Below the pieces are notes generated by a model, which was not told the DNA's origin, searched no databases, and worked only from the letters and a program-made list of their open reading frames with translations. The position numbers were made by a program, and so were the translations under genes. From Spirochaetales bacterium (GTDB lineage: Bacteria; Spirochaetota; Spirochaetia; SZUA-6; JAFGRV01): a stretch of DNA of 33,759 nt. The first letter of the stretch is position 1; the number at the start of each line of letters is the position of its first letter. The stretch covers positions 1-33,759 of the forward strand of contig JAFGRV010000060.1 in NCBI GenBank assembly GCA_016934975.1. The letters are read 5' to 3'. Shown here in pieces: positions 23,458-30,699 of the stretch.

Positions 23458-24441
23458 ATGGTCATTCAAAACTTTAAAGGCTTTAAAGGTCAGCATTGTG
23501 AATCGACGGCAACCTTGAGTCTTCTGGCCCACCAGGGACTCGATATGAGCGAACCGATGTTTTTCGGGCTGGGAGAGGGACTCGGGTTTATTTACTGGAA
23601 AATGAAGATCATGAACCTCCCCTTTCTCGGAGGCCGCTCCAAATCCTTCGACCTTACCCGGCGATTTTGCGAAAACATGGCGATTACTCTCGATTCCCGG
23701 GAGACCGGATCGAGAAAAACAGCATGGTCGAATGTAGCGGAATTCATCGACAACAATATACCCGTCGGGCTTCAGGTTGATTGTTATTACCTCGATTATT
23801 TTTCCCGCCCCTTTCATTTTGCCGGGCATTTTTTAACAGTGTACGGGTATGACAACGAGTACGCCTCTGTCGTGGATACTGCGCAGCAGGGAACCTTTCA
23901 AAAAACGACCCTGGAAAGTCTCGAAAAAGCCCGGTTCGAAAAAGGACCCATGTCCGCGAAGGCGAGATCATGGACACTAAAAATGCCTGAAAAAATACCG
24001 GCGATAAAAACGATCATACCGAAGGCGGTGAAGGCCGTGGCCGCAGAGTTTCTTCATCCCCCAATTAAAAATTTCGGGTATTCAGGTATCCTGAAATTAA
24101 GCAAAGAAATTGTGAAATGGATTGATATGGCACCGGACCCGGCAAAAGATCTCGCTGAATCTGCGGAAGTCATGGAAAAGGGAGGCACCGGGGGAGCGCT
24201 TTTCCGTAACTTTTACAGAGATTTTTTAAAAGAGTCGTTGGAATATATTCCCGGTAACAATTGTATTACTCAAAGTCATGAACTCTACAAAAAGGCTGCC
24301 GCCAATTGGACGGAAACAGCCGCCTTAATCCGGAAAGCAGGAATCACCGGCGAACACACTCACCTTGAAAAGGCGGCTGCCCTGTGTAAAGAAACCGCGG
24401 ATGTGGAAAAAAAGGCTATGGAGATTTTGGGGGGGATGTAA
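23458..24441 (+). CDS. BtrH-like papain-fold acyltransferase/peptidase (with DUF4872-type tail)
   Basis: A 327-residue cytoplasmic protein. Residues 1-140 match the BtrH N-terminal domain: nucleophile C14 in GQHCESTAT, the GLGEGLGFIYWKM segment, H124 in FAGHFLTVYGYD and D140 in VVDTAQQG. The rest resembles the helical DUF4872 part of this family. BtrH transfers an acyl chain from a carrier protein to an aminoglycoside during butirosin synthesis. Here no carrier protein or biosynthesis gene is nearby, so the substrate is unknown and it could be a protease-like relative. GGGGAGG lies six bases before the ATG. The last 117 bases overlap, on the opposite strand, an antitoxin gene that has lost its stop. 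Confidence 0.8.
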   Translation: MVIQNFKGFKGQHCESTATLSLLAHQGLDMSEPMFFGLGEGLGFIYWKMKIMNLPFLGGRSKSFDLTRRFCENMAITLDSRETGSRKTAWSNVAEFIDNNIPVGLQVDCYYLDYFSRPFHFAGHFLTVYGYDNEYASVVDTAQQGTFQKTTLESLEKARFEKGPMSAKARSWTLKMPEKIPAIKTIIPKAVKAVAAEFLHPPIKNFGYSGILKLSKEIVKWIDMAPDPAKDLAESAEVMEKGGTGGALFRNFYRDFLKESLEYIPGNNCITQSHELYKKAAANWTETAALIRKAGITGEHTHLEKAAALCKETADVEKKAMEILGGM

Positions 24442-24702
24442 GTTTAAGGGTTTCCTTCCTTCCCGCTCTTTCTTAATATAATCTTCCACATTGATCTTAT
24501 TCCAGAGTTCTGCTCCAAGACCTTCTGCCTTACGAAAGTCCAGTTTACCTGTTTTCTTACTCCGGGATTCGGGTGTATCAATTCTTGTTAATTTGGCAAC
24601 TTTTTTTCCCGCCCGTTCAATAATGATCTCTTCATCTGTCAGAAGCACCCGGTTTAATAGTTCTCCAAATCTCTTCCTTGCTTCCATTGCCGATACAATC
24701 AT
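24325..24702 (-). CDS. Phd/YefM-type antitoxin with aberrant C-terminal extension, toxin missing
   Basis: A 125-residue reading frame. Residues 1-84 match a Phd/YefM antitoxin: MIVSAMEARKRFGELLNRV is the DNA-binding dimer and IIIERAGKKVAKL continues it. The C-terminal toxin-binding tail (KAEGLGAELWNKINVEDYI) is of the type paired with PIN toxins. Antitoxins of this type normally end near EREGRK, at residue 84. Here the frame continues for about 41 more residues, nearly all antisense to the BtrH-like gene, so the natural stop is probably lost by rearrangement. No toxin follows. AAGGAG lies seven bases upstream of the ATG, and a perfect inverted repeat overlaps the ribosome site, as expected for autorepression. 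The gene is probably an orphan. Confidence 0.75.
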   Translation of the reverse strand: MIVSAMEARKRFGELLNRVLLTDEEIIIERAGKKVAKLTRIDTPESRSKKTGKLDFRKAEGLGAELWNKINVEDYIKKEREGRKPLNLHPPQNLHSLFFHIRGFFTQGSRLFKVSVFAGDSCFPD

Positions 24703-24713
24703 TATCTTTCTCC

Positions 24714-24757
24714 TTCATCATACTAATCATTATAACTATACCAATGAGTATGATGAA
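24714..24757. promoter_or_regulatory. Autoregulatory operator of the Phd-like antitoxin
   Basis: TTCATCATACT (24714-24724) and AGTATGATGAA (24747-24757) are exact reverse complements, 33 bases centre to centre (three helical turns). The left arm abuts the antitoxin ribosome site. The rest of the gap to 25015 is AT-rich, with a small AGCTT palindrome near 24790. Confidence 0.65.
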
Positions 24758-24952
24758 AGTCAAAAAAAACAGGTCTACAAAATAGACAGCTTAAGCTTTT
24801 AAGCTATGTTAACCCTCTGCTATAAACAAAATCCTCATTTTCATACAATTCCCCCTTTCATCTCCCATTTTCTCACAATCCGGAAAAAATGAAAAAAACT
24901 CTTAGGAAGAGTATGAAAATCCTTTTAAAATACTCAAAAATATGGTAAAATT

Positions 24953-24982
24953 TATAATGAAGTGAAAATGAAACTTCACTTC
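24953..24982 (+). promoter_or_regulatory. -10 element and operator of the UPF0175 gene
   Basis: A perfect TATAAT at 24953-24958 is followed at once by the inverted repeat GAAGTGAA (24959-24966) / TTCACTTC (24975-24982), which covers the expected transcription start. A good -35 was not found. Autorepression by the downstream antitoxin is likely. Confidence 0.5.
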
Positions 24983-25015
24983 GTCCAATTCCATTTATGG
25001 ATTTTTGAGGTGTTT

Positions 25016-25255
25016 ATGCAGAATATTGTATTTGAAGATAAGTATAGAATAGAAGTAAATGAAAGCCCGGAAAGTTTTGAAAGTGGTGTAAAAACAGGGG
25101 CAGCGCTCTTATTTTTTATACAGGAAAAGCTTACCCTTGGTCAGGCAGCAGAAATGGCAGGTATGAGCCAGCACGATTTTATGAAATATGCCAGCAGCCT
25201 TGGTATCCCGGTTATCAGGTATCCGGCTTCGGAATTGAAACAAGAAATAGTATAA
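25016..25255 (+). CDS. UPF0175-family antitoxin, toxin missing
   Basis: A 79-residue protein with the family core TGAALLFFIQEKLTLGQAAE, then MAGMSQHDFMKY and LGIPVI, a helix-turn-helix-like fold. UPF0175 proteins usually precede a DUF3368 PIN-domain toxin. Here the expected toxin is absent; the next coding DNA is a broken ATPase 100 bases on. The start at 25016 has GAGG six bases upstream; an in-frame ATG at 24962 lies inside the operator and is rejected. It is the second orphan antitoxin within 0.7 kb, pointing to a decaying toxin-antitoxin cluster or to a role as antidote against toxins encoded elsewhere. Confidence 0.82.
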   Translation: MQNIVFEDKYRIEVNESPESFESGVKTGAALLFFIQEKLTLGQAAEMAGMSQHDFMKYASSLGIPVIRYPASELKQEIV

Positions 25256-25355
25256 AAAAAATCAAGTTCTCCAATCCCCACCAATATTTATTTGTAAACC
25301 ATATTATCATTCCTGTTTATTCATGATAGCATGAAATAACAATAAGGAGCCTGCT

Positions 25356-25708
25356 ATGTCCAAACTGATTGCAAATCCCTTTACCAACAGGAAAATGATA
25401 ACGAAAGAAAATGAGTTTGTGGGCAGGGAAAGAGAAATCGGAAACATACTTCCCCTTTCCGGAATATCTTTTCCATGGTACCTTTGAAAGAATTTACCAT
25501 TGATGATAAAATAAATGAGGTTGCTGATTTTTTACGGCATTTCTGGGATGCCCTGAAACCGGCTGAAGATGAAATCAAGTTTTTACTTACCTATCCAAGC
25601 ACCCATCCCTTGATTTTACAGGTTGTGTCATATCATCTTTTTATGAACAGGCAGCTGGGTCTGGATAAAAAGAAGCTTAAAAAAAATTTCCTTGTACCTG
25701 CACATTAA
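25356..25708 (+). pseudogene. Internally deleted AAA-type ATPase gene
   Basis: AAGGAG precedes an ATG at 25356. The first 43 codons give NPFTNRKMITKENEFVGRER, the typical start of a large family of prokaryotic P-loop ATPases, and then stop at 25487. In another frame from 25475, the DNA encodes the C-terminal part of the same kind of protein (LKPAEDEIKFLL, then YPSTHPLILQVVSYHLFMNR), ending at 25708. The Walker A, Walker B and most of the ATPase core are missing, so a large internal deletion with a frameshift is the best explanation. Intact members are often conflict-system or transposition-related ATPases. Confidence 0.7.
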
Positions 25709-25720
25709 ATGTGTTATAAA
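25692..25720 (+). promoter_or_regulatory. Possible promoter of the zinc-ribbon gene
   Basis: TTGTAC (25692-25697), a 17-base spacer and TATAAA (25715-25720), nine bases before the ATG at 25729. The -35 is weak. Confidence 0.35.
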
Positions 25721-25728
25721 AAACCATT

Positions 25729-26220
25729 ATGACTGAAAAAGAACAAATACAAAAACATTATTCCTCTCTGCCGGATTCACAAATAATCAGGCTGATTATG
25801 TCTGAAATTTCAGAATTACGGGAAGAAGTATATCCCGTATTACTTGCAGAGGCACAACGAAGAACACTATCTCAAGATATTATTGATATAGTCAGGAGCC
25901 ATTCCAGACATCTTTCTGAGTATCAATTCACTGAACTTGTTACTGCATACAGGCAACGCCCATGCCCGGTCTGCGGGAAATCTGAGTTCCTGATAAACGC
26001 CCTGCACCTGATTATAAAAAACTGGTATATCCTTTTTTCTGTAAAAAAAGAAAAATTTATTCTTGCATGTAAAAAATGTATTCTGCAACAACTTCCCCAA
26101 ACCCTGGAATTCCGGACCCAAATTATAAAAATTGAGAAAGATGAACCAACACCGGAACTGCTTGATTATATCCGCCAAAACAGGGGTAAAATTGAAAAGC
26201 AGTTACAATCACTATCATAG
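25729..26220 (+). CDS. Hypothetical protein with zinc-ribbon
   Basis: A 163-residue protein that I do not recognise. Residues 1-70 are helical and charged (SLPDSQIIRLIMSEISELREE). Residues 79-117 hold two CxxC pairs (C79 and C82 in CPVCG, C114 and C117 in CKKC) separated by an aromatic, partly hydrophobic segment (LIIKNWYILFSV) that may be a strand or short membrane-touching helix. The tail is charged. The paired cysteines suggest a zinc-binding ribbon. No Shine-Dalgarno site is visible; a TATA element just upstream suggests a leaderless message. It follows the broken ATPase and may be what is left of the same accessory module. Confidence 0.65.
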   Translation: MTEKEQIQKHYSSLPDSQIIRLIMSEISELREEVYPVLLAEAQRRTLSQDIIDIVRSHSRHLSEYQFTELVTAYRQRPCPVCGKSEFLINALHLIIKNWYILFSVKKEKFILACKKCILQQLPQTLEFRTQIIKIEKDEPTPELLDYIRQNRGKIEKQLQSLS

Positions 26221-26262
26221 CGGCTTATTTCTAAGAGTATTCAAGTCTATGTCTAATTCTCC

Positions 26263-26291
26263 TTGACACATTTCTATCTAAGGAATACAAT
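26263..26291 (+). promoter_or_regulatory. Near-consensus sigma-70 promoter of the 17-codon gene
   Basis: TTGACA (26263-26268), a 17-base spacer and TACAAT (26286-26291). This is the best housekeeping-type promoter found in the window. The expected start is near 26298. Confidence 0.8.
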
Positions 26292-26322
26292 CATCTTCAT
26301 ATCAAATCAAGGGAGGCAGTAT

Positions 26323-26376
26323 ATGAAATTATACGGTTTTTTCTTTGATTTAAGATTCGGGCGTGAGCCCTTATAA
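26323..26376 (+). CDS. 17-residue phenylalanine-rich micropeptide or leader peptide
   Basis: A complete tiny gene: GGAGG six bases before the ATG, then MKLYGFFFDLRFGREPL and a stop. Four of 17 residues are phenylalanine, three of them consecutive, as in phenylalanine attenuation leaders. A perfect terminator starts ten bases after the stop. However, no gene follows on this strand: the next one is on the minus strand and convergent. It is therefore either a stand-alone micropeptide, a regulatory small RNA with a coding part, or a leader separated from its operon by rearrangement. I do not recognise the peptide. Confidence 0.6.
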   Translation: MKLYGFFFDLRFGREPL

Positions 26377-26385
26377 TATAAAACG

Positions 26386-26412
26386 AACCGGCATCTTCGT
26401 GCCGGTTTTTTT
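26386..26412 (+). terminator. Strong intrinsic terminator of the 17-codon gene
   Basis: AACCGGCA (26386-26393) pairs with TGCCGGTT (26400-26407) around the loop TCTTCG, and seven T residues follow. Confidence 0.92.
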
Positions 26413-26424
26413 ATGCAACCGGGT

Positions 26425-26775
26425 TCACACAAAATCCCAGGCCACATTAATTATCTTCCATCCTGCGTCTATTTTAGCAAGATGTATATAATCGACAAAT
26501 TTATTGGAAATAACCTTAACACTCGCCAAATTCCCTGAAATATCCAGAATCTTTATATCCTTACGGCCTTGTTCCGGATTCTCTATTTTCCCCTGTCCTT
26601 TTTTTGTTAATTCAATCATTCCCGGCTTTGCTATATCCCAGATTTCATCTGCCGAGACTACCCGCCTTTTTACAAGCCTGGAATCCAAAGCCTTTTCCAT
26701 TCTGCCGGAATTTCCTTCATACCAGCCTTCAATATAATTCAGTACTGTCTCTTTAATTTTTGCTTCATCCGACAT
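26425..26775 (-). CDS. NTF2-like (lumazine-binding-type) small protein
   Basis: A 116-residue protein with the NTF2-like fold of the putative lumazine-binding/DUF4440 kind. N-terminal helices (IKETVLNYIEGWYEGNSGRM) are followed by a long cavity-forming sheet and a last strand (DYIHLAKIDAGWKIINVAWDF). Members are cytoplasmic alpha+beta cones that bind or isomerise small molecules; the ligand here is unknown. AAGGAG lies eight bases before the ATG at 26775. The gene is monocistronic and convergent with the 17-codon unit, whose terminator lies 13 bases from its stop. Confidence 0.85.
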   Translation of the reverse strand: MSDEAKIKETVLNYIEGWYEGNSGRMEKALDSRLVKRRVVSADEIWDIAKPGMIELTKKGQGKIENPEQGRKDIKILDISGNLASVKVISNKFVDYIHLAKIDAGWKIINVAWDFV

Positions 26776-27102
26776 ATATTGACTCCTTGGTAAATTATTT
26801 GTTTATAAAACCGATAACTGTTTTAATTAATCAATCTTTTAGAATTTCCAATTATACATGACATGACGCAATTCTTCTACATAATTTTACAGTTTTTTAT
26901 TTATTACCTGAAATCATTGGTAACTATCGTATGACCACTCATAATTTATTAAAATCAAATAATAATGAGCATCATTACGTACCCTCATTAAACTTTTTCG
27001 CACCGGGGCGAAAATTGGTATATCTTTCCCCGGTTCTGCTTTAATCCCATTGGAAAAATACAACCGGATTACTTAAAATTCAGACTATATAAGGAGAGCA
27101 TT
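26776..27102. other. 327-bp intergenic region between divergent genes
   Basis: No gene seen. It contains a small palindrome TAATGA-GCA-TCATTA near 26965 and a 7-bp GC-rich inverted repeat ACCGGGG (27002-27008) / CCCCGGT (27028-27034) in what would be the leader of the WD40-like gene. Confidence 0.5.
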
Positions 27103-29085
27103 ATGGTGTATAGGCGAATGCATTTTTCATTCTTCATTATATTTTTATTTTCACTACACTTCCTCACATTTGCCGAATCGCCTGTAGACAGTCTTCCGGA
27201 ATCTTTTCCCGTAAAAACTGTGGAAAACATCACCGTCTCCCCGGACGGAAAGTTCATCCTCTGCTCCGGGTCAAAACTTGCATTATATGATTTCGCAGGA
27301 AAGGAGCTGTGGTATGAAGACTTCCCACTGGGCAGTTACTGTCTTGCAGCTTTTACACCTTCGGAAATCATCTGTGCTCTTTCGGGATCCCGGGAAATAC
27401 AAATGAGAACCCTGGAAGGAAAGCAGCTTCCCGGCTTTAAAACTCCACAGGATATCATAAGCCTTGCAGTTTCCCGGGATGGGACAATGATTGCAGCGGG
27501 AGGTAAAGAATACGGATTACATCTTTGGGACCGGAAAGGGAACTTAATCCTCGGCTTTACCGGGCTTACGGATTGGGCCGGATCCCTGGCCATAAGCCCG
27601 GACAATAAAACCCTTGCAAGCGGCGGATCCTGGTGGTCCAAAACCGAAGCGGAGATCATCCTCTGGGCAATAGACGGCAGCGGGCGTAAAGTCCTGGATG
27701 AAAAACAAAAGGCGGGTATTCACCTGGAATATTCACCAATGGGAGACTATTTACTGAGCGGGAGTTTCCAAAGAAACAAGCTGATTCTCTGGGATACGTC
27801 GGGAAAGGAGATTCAGTCCTACAGCCGGGATCTGGAATTCGGGAACCGGTTTACCTTCTGCGGAGATTATATCATCAGCATAAAAAGAGAGGATTCCTAT
27901 AACGTGAATCCCGGGGTTCTCCAGATCTGGAGCATAGACGGGACCTTCCTCGATACAATCGCCTTTCCCGGAAAAGACTGTGCTTCAGTTGCCGCAATTC
28001 CGGGAACTTCTTGGATTGTCATCGGGCAGCTTTATACCGCTGATAATCCATTTATCCTGGAATTTCTTGACATCGGAACGTACAAACACACACTTCCACA
28101 TGATAAAACAGGGAAGATAATCTTTAATACAAAAGATGTCATTCCTTCTAAAATCTTTGAACCCCAGCCCCCAATCATCGTAAAATCAGGTGTACCTCTT
28201 GATAGTTTTTCATCAATAGCTTTTTCCGGGGATGAAAAGCAGATGATAATGACCGGATATAATGATGGCCCGAAACTGCAATTCTGGGATCTATCCGGTG
28301 AATCCATCGGCACCTTCACAATTAAAAGCAGTTTTATTGATAATGCAATTTATGCACCCTCGGGACAGGCTCTCCTTGTTTTAGGTGAACCCTTGAGTCT
28401 CATGAGTACGAAAGGAGAATCACTCACAACATTCCCGGCAGACATACCTTATATGGGCGGAGCATTTCTTGCAGGGGATGCAATTATAGCAGGATCATTT
28501 GAAAGGAAAAATGAAGAAGAAATAATCGGAATTGTGTATCTTTTTGATAAGGAAGGCAGGTTGATAAAAGAACTGGCCAGAACAACTGACTATTTCCGGG
28601 GACTCAGCACAAACCCCCCGGGAGATAAATTCCTTTGTTATGGAGAAAAAAAGGTATTCCTCTTTCAGGGAGATGGCACACCCCTCTCCACCATCAAAAA
28701 TGAATCCTGGGAGATCAGGAGCTCCGCATTCCTCGGCACCAGGGAGGAAATTCTGATTTTGTATAATCCCAAATCGAAAGATTCAATCGATGCCACATGG
28801 TGCGGGATATATGATTTTACCGGAAAATTCCTGCGCCGGTTCAAGATAGCGGACAATGGATCATCTTCCTCCCCCGCTGTTTCTCCCGATGGCAATTATA
28901 TTGCCTGCCGTTTTTTCGAGGCAATTAAGGTCTTTTCGCCCTTCGGCACCCTGCTTGAAGAAAATCTCGATAGCACCCAATCCATGGATTGGTTTATACG
29001 TTTTTCACCGGGAGGAAACTATCTGGTCTGCAATTTTCCCGGTGAAAAAGGTGCTCTTCCCCTTAAACTATGGAAGGTGAAATAA
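27103..29085 (+). CDS. Secreted WD40-like beta-propeller protein
   Basis: A 660-residue exported protein. Residues 1-24 are a signal peptide (FIIFLFSLHFLTFAES). The rest is made of repeated beta-propeller blades of the WD40/quinoprotein kind with recurring SPDGK-type turns and ends such as LHLWDRKG, ILWAIDGSG, LILWDTSGKE, LQIWSIDG and LQFWDLSGE. At least ten blade-like repeats are present, enough for a double or large propeller. There is no catalytic motif, so a binding or scaffold role in the periplasm or at the surface is likely. AAGGAG lies six bases before the ATG. Its last 16 bases overlap a frame that encodes the remnant coiled coil of a TipAS regulator. Confidence 0.87.
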   Translation: MVYRRMHFSFFIIFLFSLHFLTFAESPVDSLPESFPVKTVENITVSPDGKFILCSGSKLALYDFAGKELWYEDFPLGSYCLAAFTPSEIICALSGSREIQMRTLEGKQLPGFKTPQDIISLAVSRDGTMIAAGGKEYGLHLWDRKGNLILGFTGLTDWAGSLAISPDNKTLASGGSWWSKTEAEIILWAIDGSGRKVLDEKQKAGIHLEYSPMGDYLLSGSFQRNKLILWDTSGKEIQSYSRDLEFGNRFTFCGDYIISIKREDSYNVNPGVLQIWSIDGTFLDTIAFPGKDCASVAAIPGTSWIVIGQLYTADNPFILEFLDIGTYKHTLPHDKTGKIIFNTKDVIPSKIFEPQPPIIVKSGVPLDSFSSIAFSGDEKQMIMTGYNDGPKLQFWDLSGESIGTFTIKSSFIDNAIYAPSGQALLVLGEPLSLMSTKGESLTTFPADIPYMGGAFLAGDAIIAGSFERKNEEEIIGIVYLFDKEGRLIKELARTTDYFRGLSTNPPGDKFLCYGEKKVFLFQGDGTPLSTIKNESWEIRSSAFLGTREEILILYNPKSKDSIDATWCGIYDFTGKFLRRFKIADNGSSSSPAVSPDGNYIACRFFEAIKVFSPFGTLLEENLDSTQSMDWFIRFSPGGNYLVCNFPGEKGALPLKLWKVK

Positions 29086-29156
29086 AAAGAACACACCTTG
29101 ACAGGATTATTGCGTCTGTGGAAAAAACTTTAGATTCACTCACAGGAGGAAAACGA

Positions 29157-29588
29157 ATGAGCAAAAAAGAGATGTTTCAGGCATTTGATATGACCGAGAT
29201 AAAGAATCATCAAAAAAAATATGCTGATGAAGTAAAACAGAAATACGGCCATACCCGGGAATACGAAGAAAGCCTGAAAAAAACATCGGGGTATACAAAA
29301 AAAGAATGGGCAGCAATTATGGCGAGAGGAAACGAGATATATTCCGGACTCGCGGCACTCACGGACAGAGAACCTTGCGACCCTGAAGTGCAGAAAATAA
29401 TTGGCGAGTGGAGACAGCATATCACGGAGAGTTTTTATACATGCACCCTTGAGATCTGCCGCGGGTTAGCGGATATGTATGTTAATGACAGCCGGTTCAC
29501 AAAAAATATCAACAAGCACAAACCGGGACTTACAAACTTTATGCGGGACGTGATACATTATTACTATAATAATCATAAAGAAGAATAA
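29157..29588 (+). CDS. Stand-alone TipAS antibiotic-recognition domain protein
   Basis: A 143-residue protein matching the TipAS drug-binding domain: MFQAFDMTEIKNHQKKYADE, then GHTREYEESLKKTSGYTKKEW, and near the end LADMYVNDSRFTKNINKHKPG. In Streptomyces, TipAL is a MerR-type activator with this domain at its C-terminus, and TipAS is the same domain made alone from an internal start. Here the start at 29157 has AGGAGG seven bases upstream. The same frame extends back to 29070 and encodes HLDRIIASVEKTLDSLTGGK, the MerR dimerisation coiled coil, but the DNA-binding domain is gone and the WD40-like gene abuts instead. The protein may bind peptide antibiotics without regulating transcription. 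Confidence 0.85.
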   Translation: MSKKEMFQAFDMTEIKNHQKKYADEVKQKYGHTREYEESLKKTSGYTKKEWAAIMARGNEIYSGLAALTDREPCDPEVQKIIGEWRQHITESFYTCTLEICRGLADMYVNDSRFTKNINKHKPGLTNFMRDVIHYYYNNHKEE

Positions 29589-29595
29589 ACCATTA

Positions 29596-29646
29596 GGAGA
29601 TTGTTTTTACGGAATTTCTTACCGGTAAAAACAATCTCCCCTTTTT
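29596..29646 (+). terminator. Strong intrinsic terminator after the TipAS gene
   Basis: A perfect 15-bp stem, GGAGATTGTTTTTAC (29596-29610) with GTAAAAACAATCTCC (29625-29639), is followed by CCTTTTT. It separates two convergent genes. Confidence 0.9.
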
Positions 29647-29673
29647 ATACTGTTTCAGGCTGATAGAATGAAT

Positions 29674-30615
29674 CTACTCAAAATCATTAAAATAGCCTTG
29701 CCAGTAAATATTTGCATCCGGTCCGTCCTTGGGGATATAATTGTCGGTATTTACCATAGTAATTAATTCATCGCTGTAGGAGACACCATTACCGGATAAA
29801 CTATTGCGTACAATATAATTATAATCGTTCTCCACAAAAATTCCCATCTCGGAATTAAACCGTACATTATTGTTTTCAATTCTATTATTATAGAAGCAAT
29901 GTATACCTGTTCCTTTATTTTTTATTATATTACAATTCCTGATAATAGAATCAAAAGCACGGATTCCGTTATTAGTATTATACTGAAATATGCATTTCTC
30001 CACCTGGGACTCTTCAAGATCCGCAGCATTCTTATTTCTTTGTGAAATACAATCAAAGGCAGAGGAATTCACAAGATAAAATCCATTATTCCCATTCCCG
30101 GTGCTTATACAGTTTGATAATACCGAACTCCCCGCCCGGAAGCCGTGCGAGCCTGCATTGGATGATGCAGTACATTTTATAACAACAGCGCCGGAAACAT
30201 TAAATCCCATCTGCCCATTACAGGAGGAATCCACATTCTCAAGCAGAATACTCTCGCCCCATAAAAAAATTCCGTCACCTTTGCAATCCCTCACTTTACC
30301 GTTCACAACCGAGATTGATGCACCCTTTCCGCTAATTCCGGACTTAAGACTCGAACTCTTCCGTGAACCCATAATGGTAAAACCATTAAGGTCAATATGG
30401 ACATTATTTGCGATAATATAAATCACATGCTCATTCGGGGACCCGATAAGATTTGACCCGAGAATATAACTACCGCTCTTGTCGATGGTTATGGGAAATG
30501 TCGTTGATGCGGTTTGCTCAATAACGATCTCTCCGTCGGCAAAAACAACACCCAACCCCCCGATTAACAGAAAGACTGCTGTTAAACAAATTCCTTTTAT
30601 TGTGCTACATTTCAT
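29674..30615 (-). CDS. Secreted right-handed beta-helix protein
   Basis: A 313-residue exported protein. Residues 1-26 are a signal peptide (ICLTAVFLLIGGLGVVFA). From about residue 60 on it consists of parallel beta-helix (PbH1) coils of about 22 residues with asparagine/glycine turns, for example NVHIDLNGFTIMGS, IIRNCNIIKNKGTGIHCF and NRIENNNVRFNSEMGIFV. The fold is that of pectate lyase/NosD-like carbohydrate-binding proteins, but no catalytic residues could be assigned. It could be a polysaccharide-processing enzyme or a surface adhesin. AGGAGG-like CGGAGG lies five bases before the ATG, the same ribosome-site context as the subtilase gene. It lies downstream of the hybrid kinase gene on the same strand. 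Confidence 0.85.
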   Translation of the reverse strand: MKCSTIKGICLTAVFLLIGGLGVVFADGEIVIEQTASTTFPITIDKSGSYILGSNLIGSPNEHVIYIIANNVHIDLNGFTIMGSRKSSSLKSGISGKGASISVVNGKVRDCKGDGIFLWGESILLENVDSSCNGQMGFNVSGAVVIKCTASSNAGSHGFRAGSSVLSNCISTGNGNNGFYLVNSSAFDCISQRNKNAADLEESQVEKCIFQYNTNNGIRAFDSIIRNCNIIKNKGTGIHCFYNNRIENNNVRFNSEMGIFVENDYNYIVRNSLSGNGVSYSDELITMVNTDNYIPKDGPDANIYWQGYFNDFE

Positions 30616-30699
30616 ATTTTCCTCCGTTTTAATTTAAGATACTTCTCTCTACATACGGAGCCGGATACGAAAAGTAACATGTTATTAATTATTTTTTCG

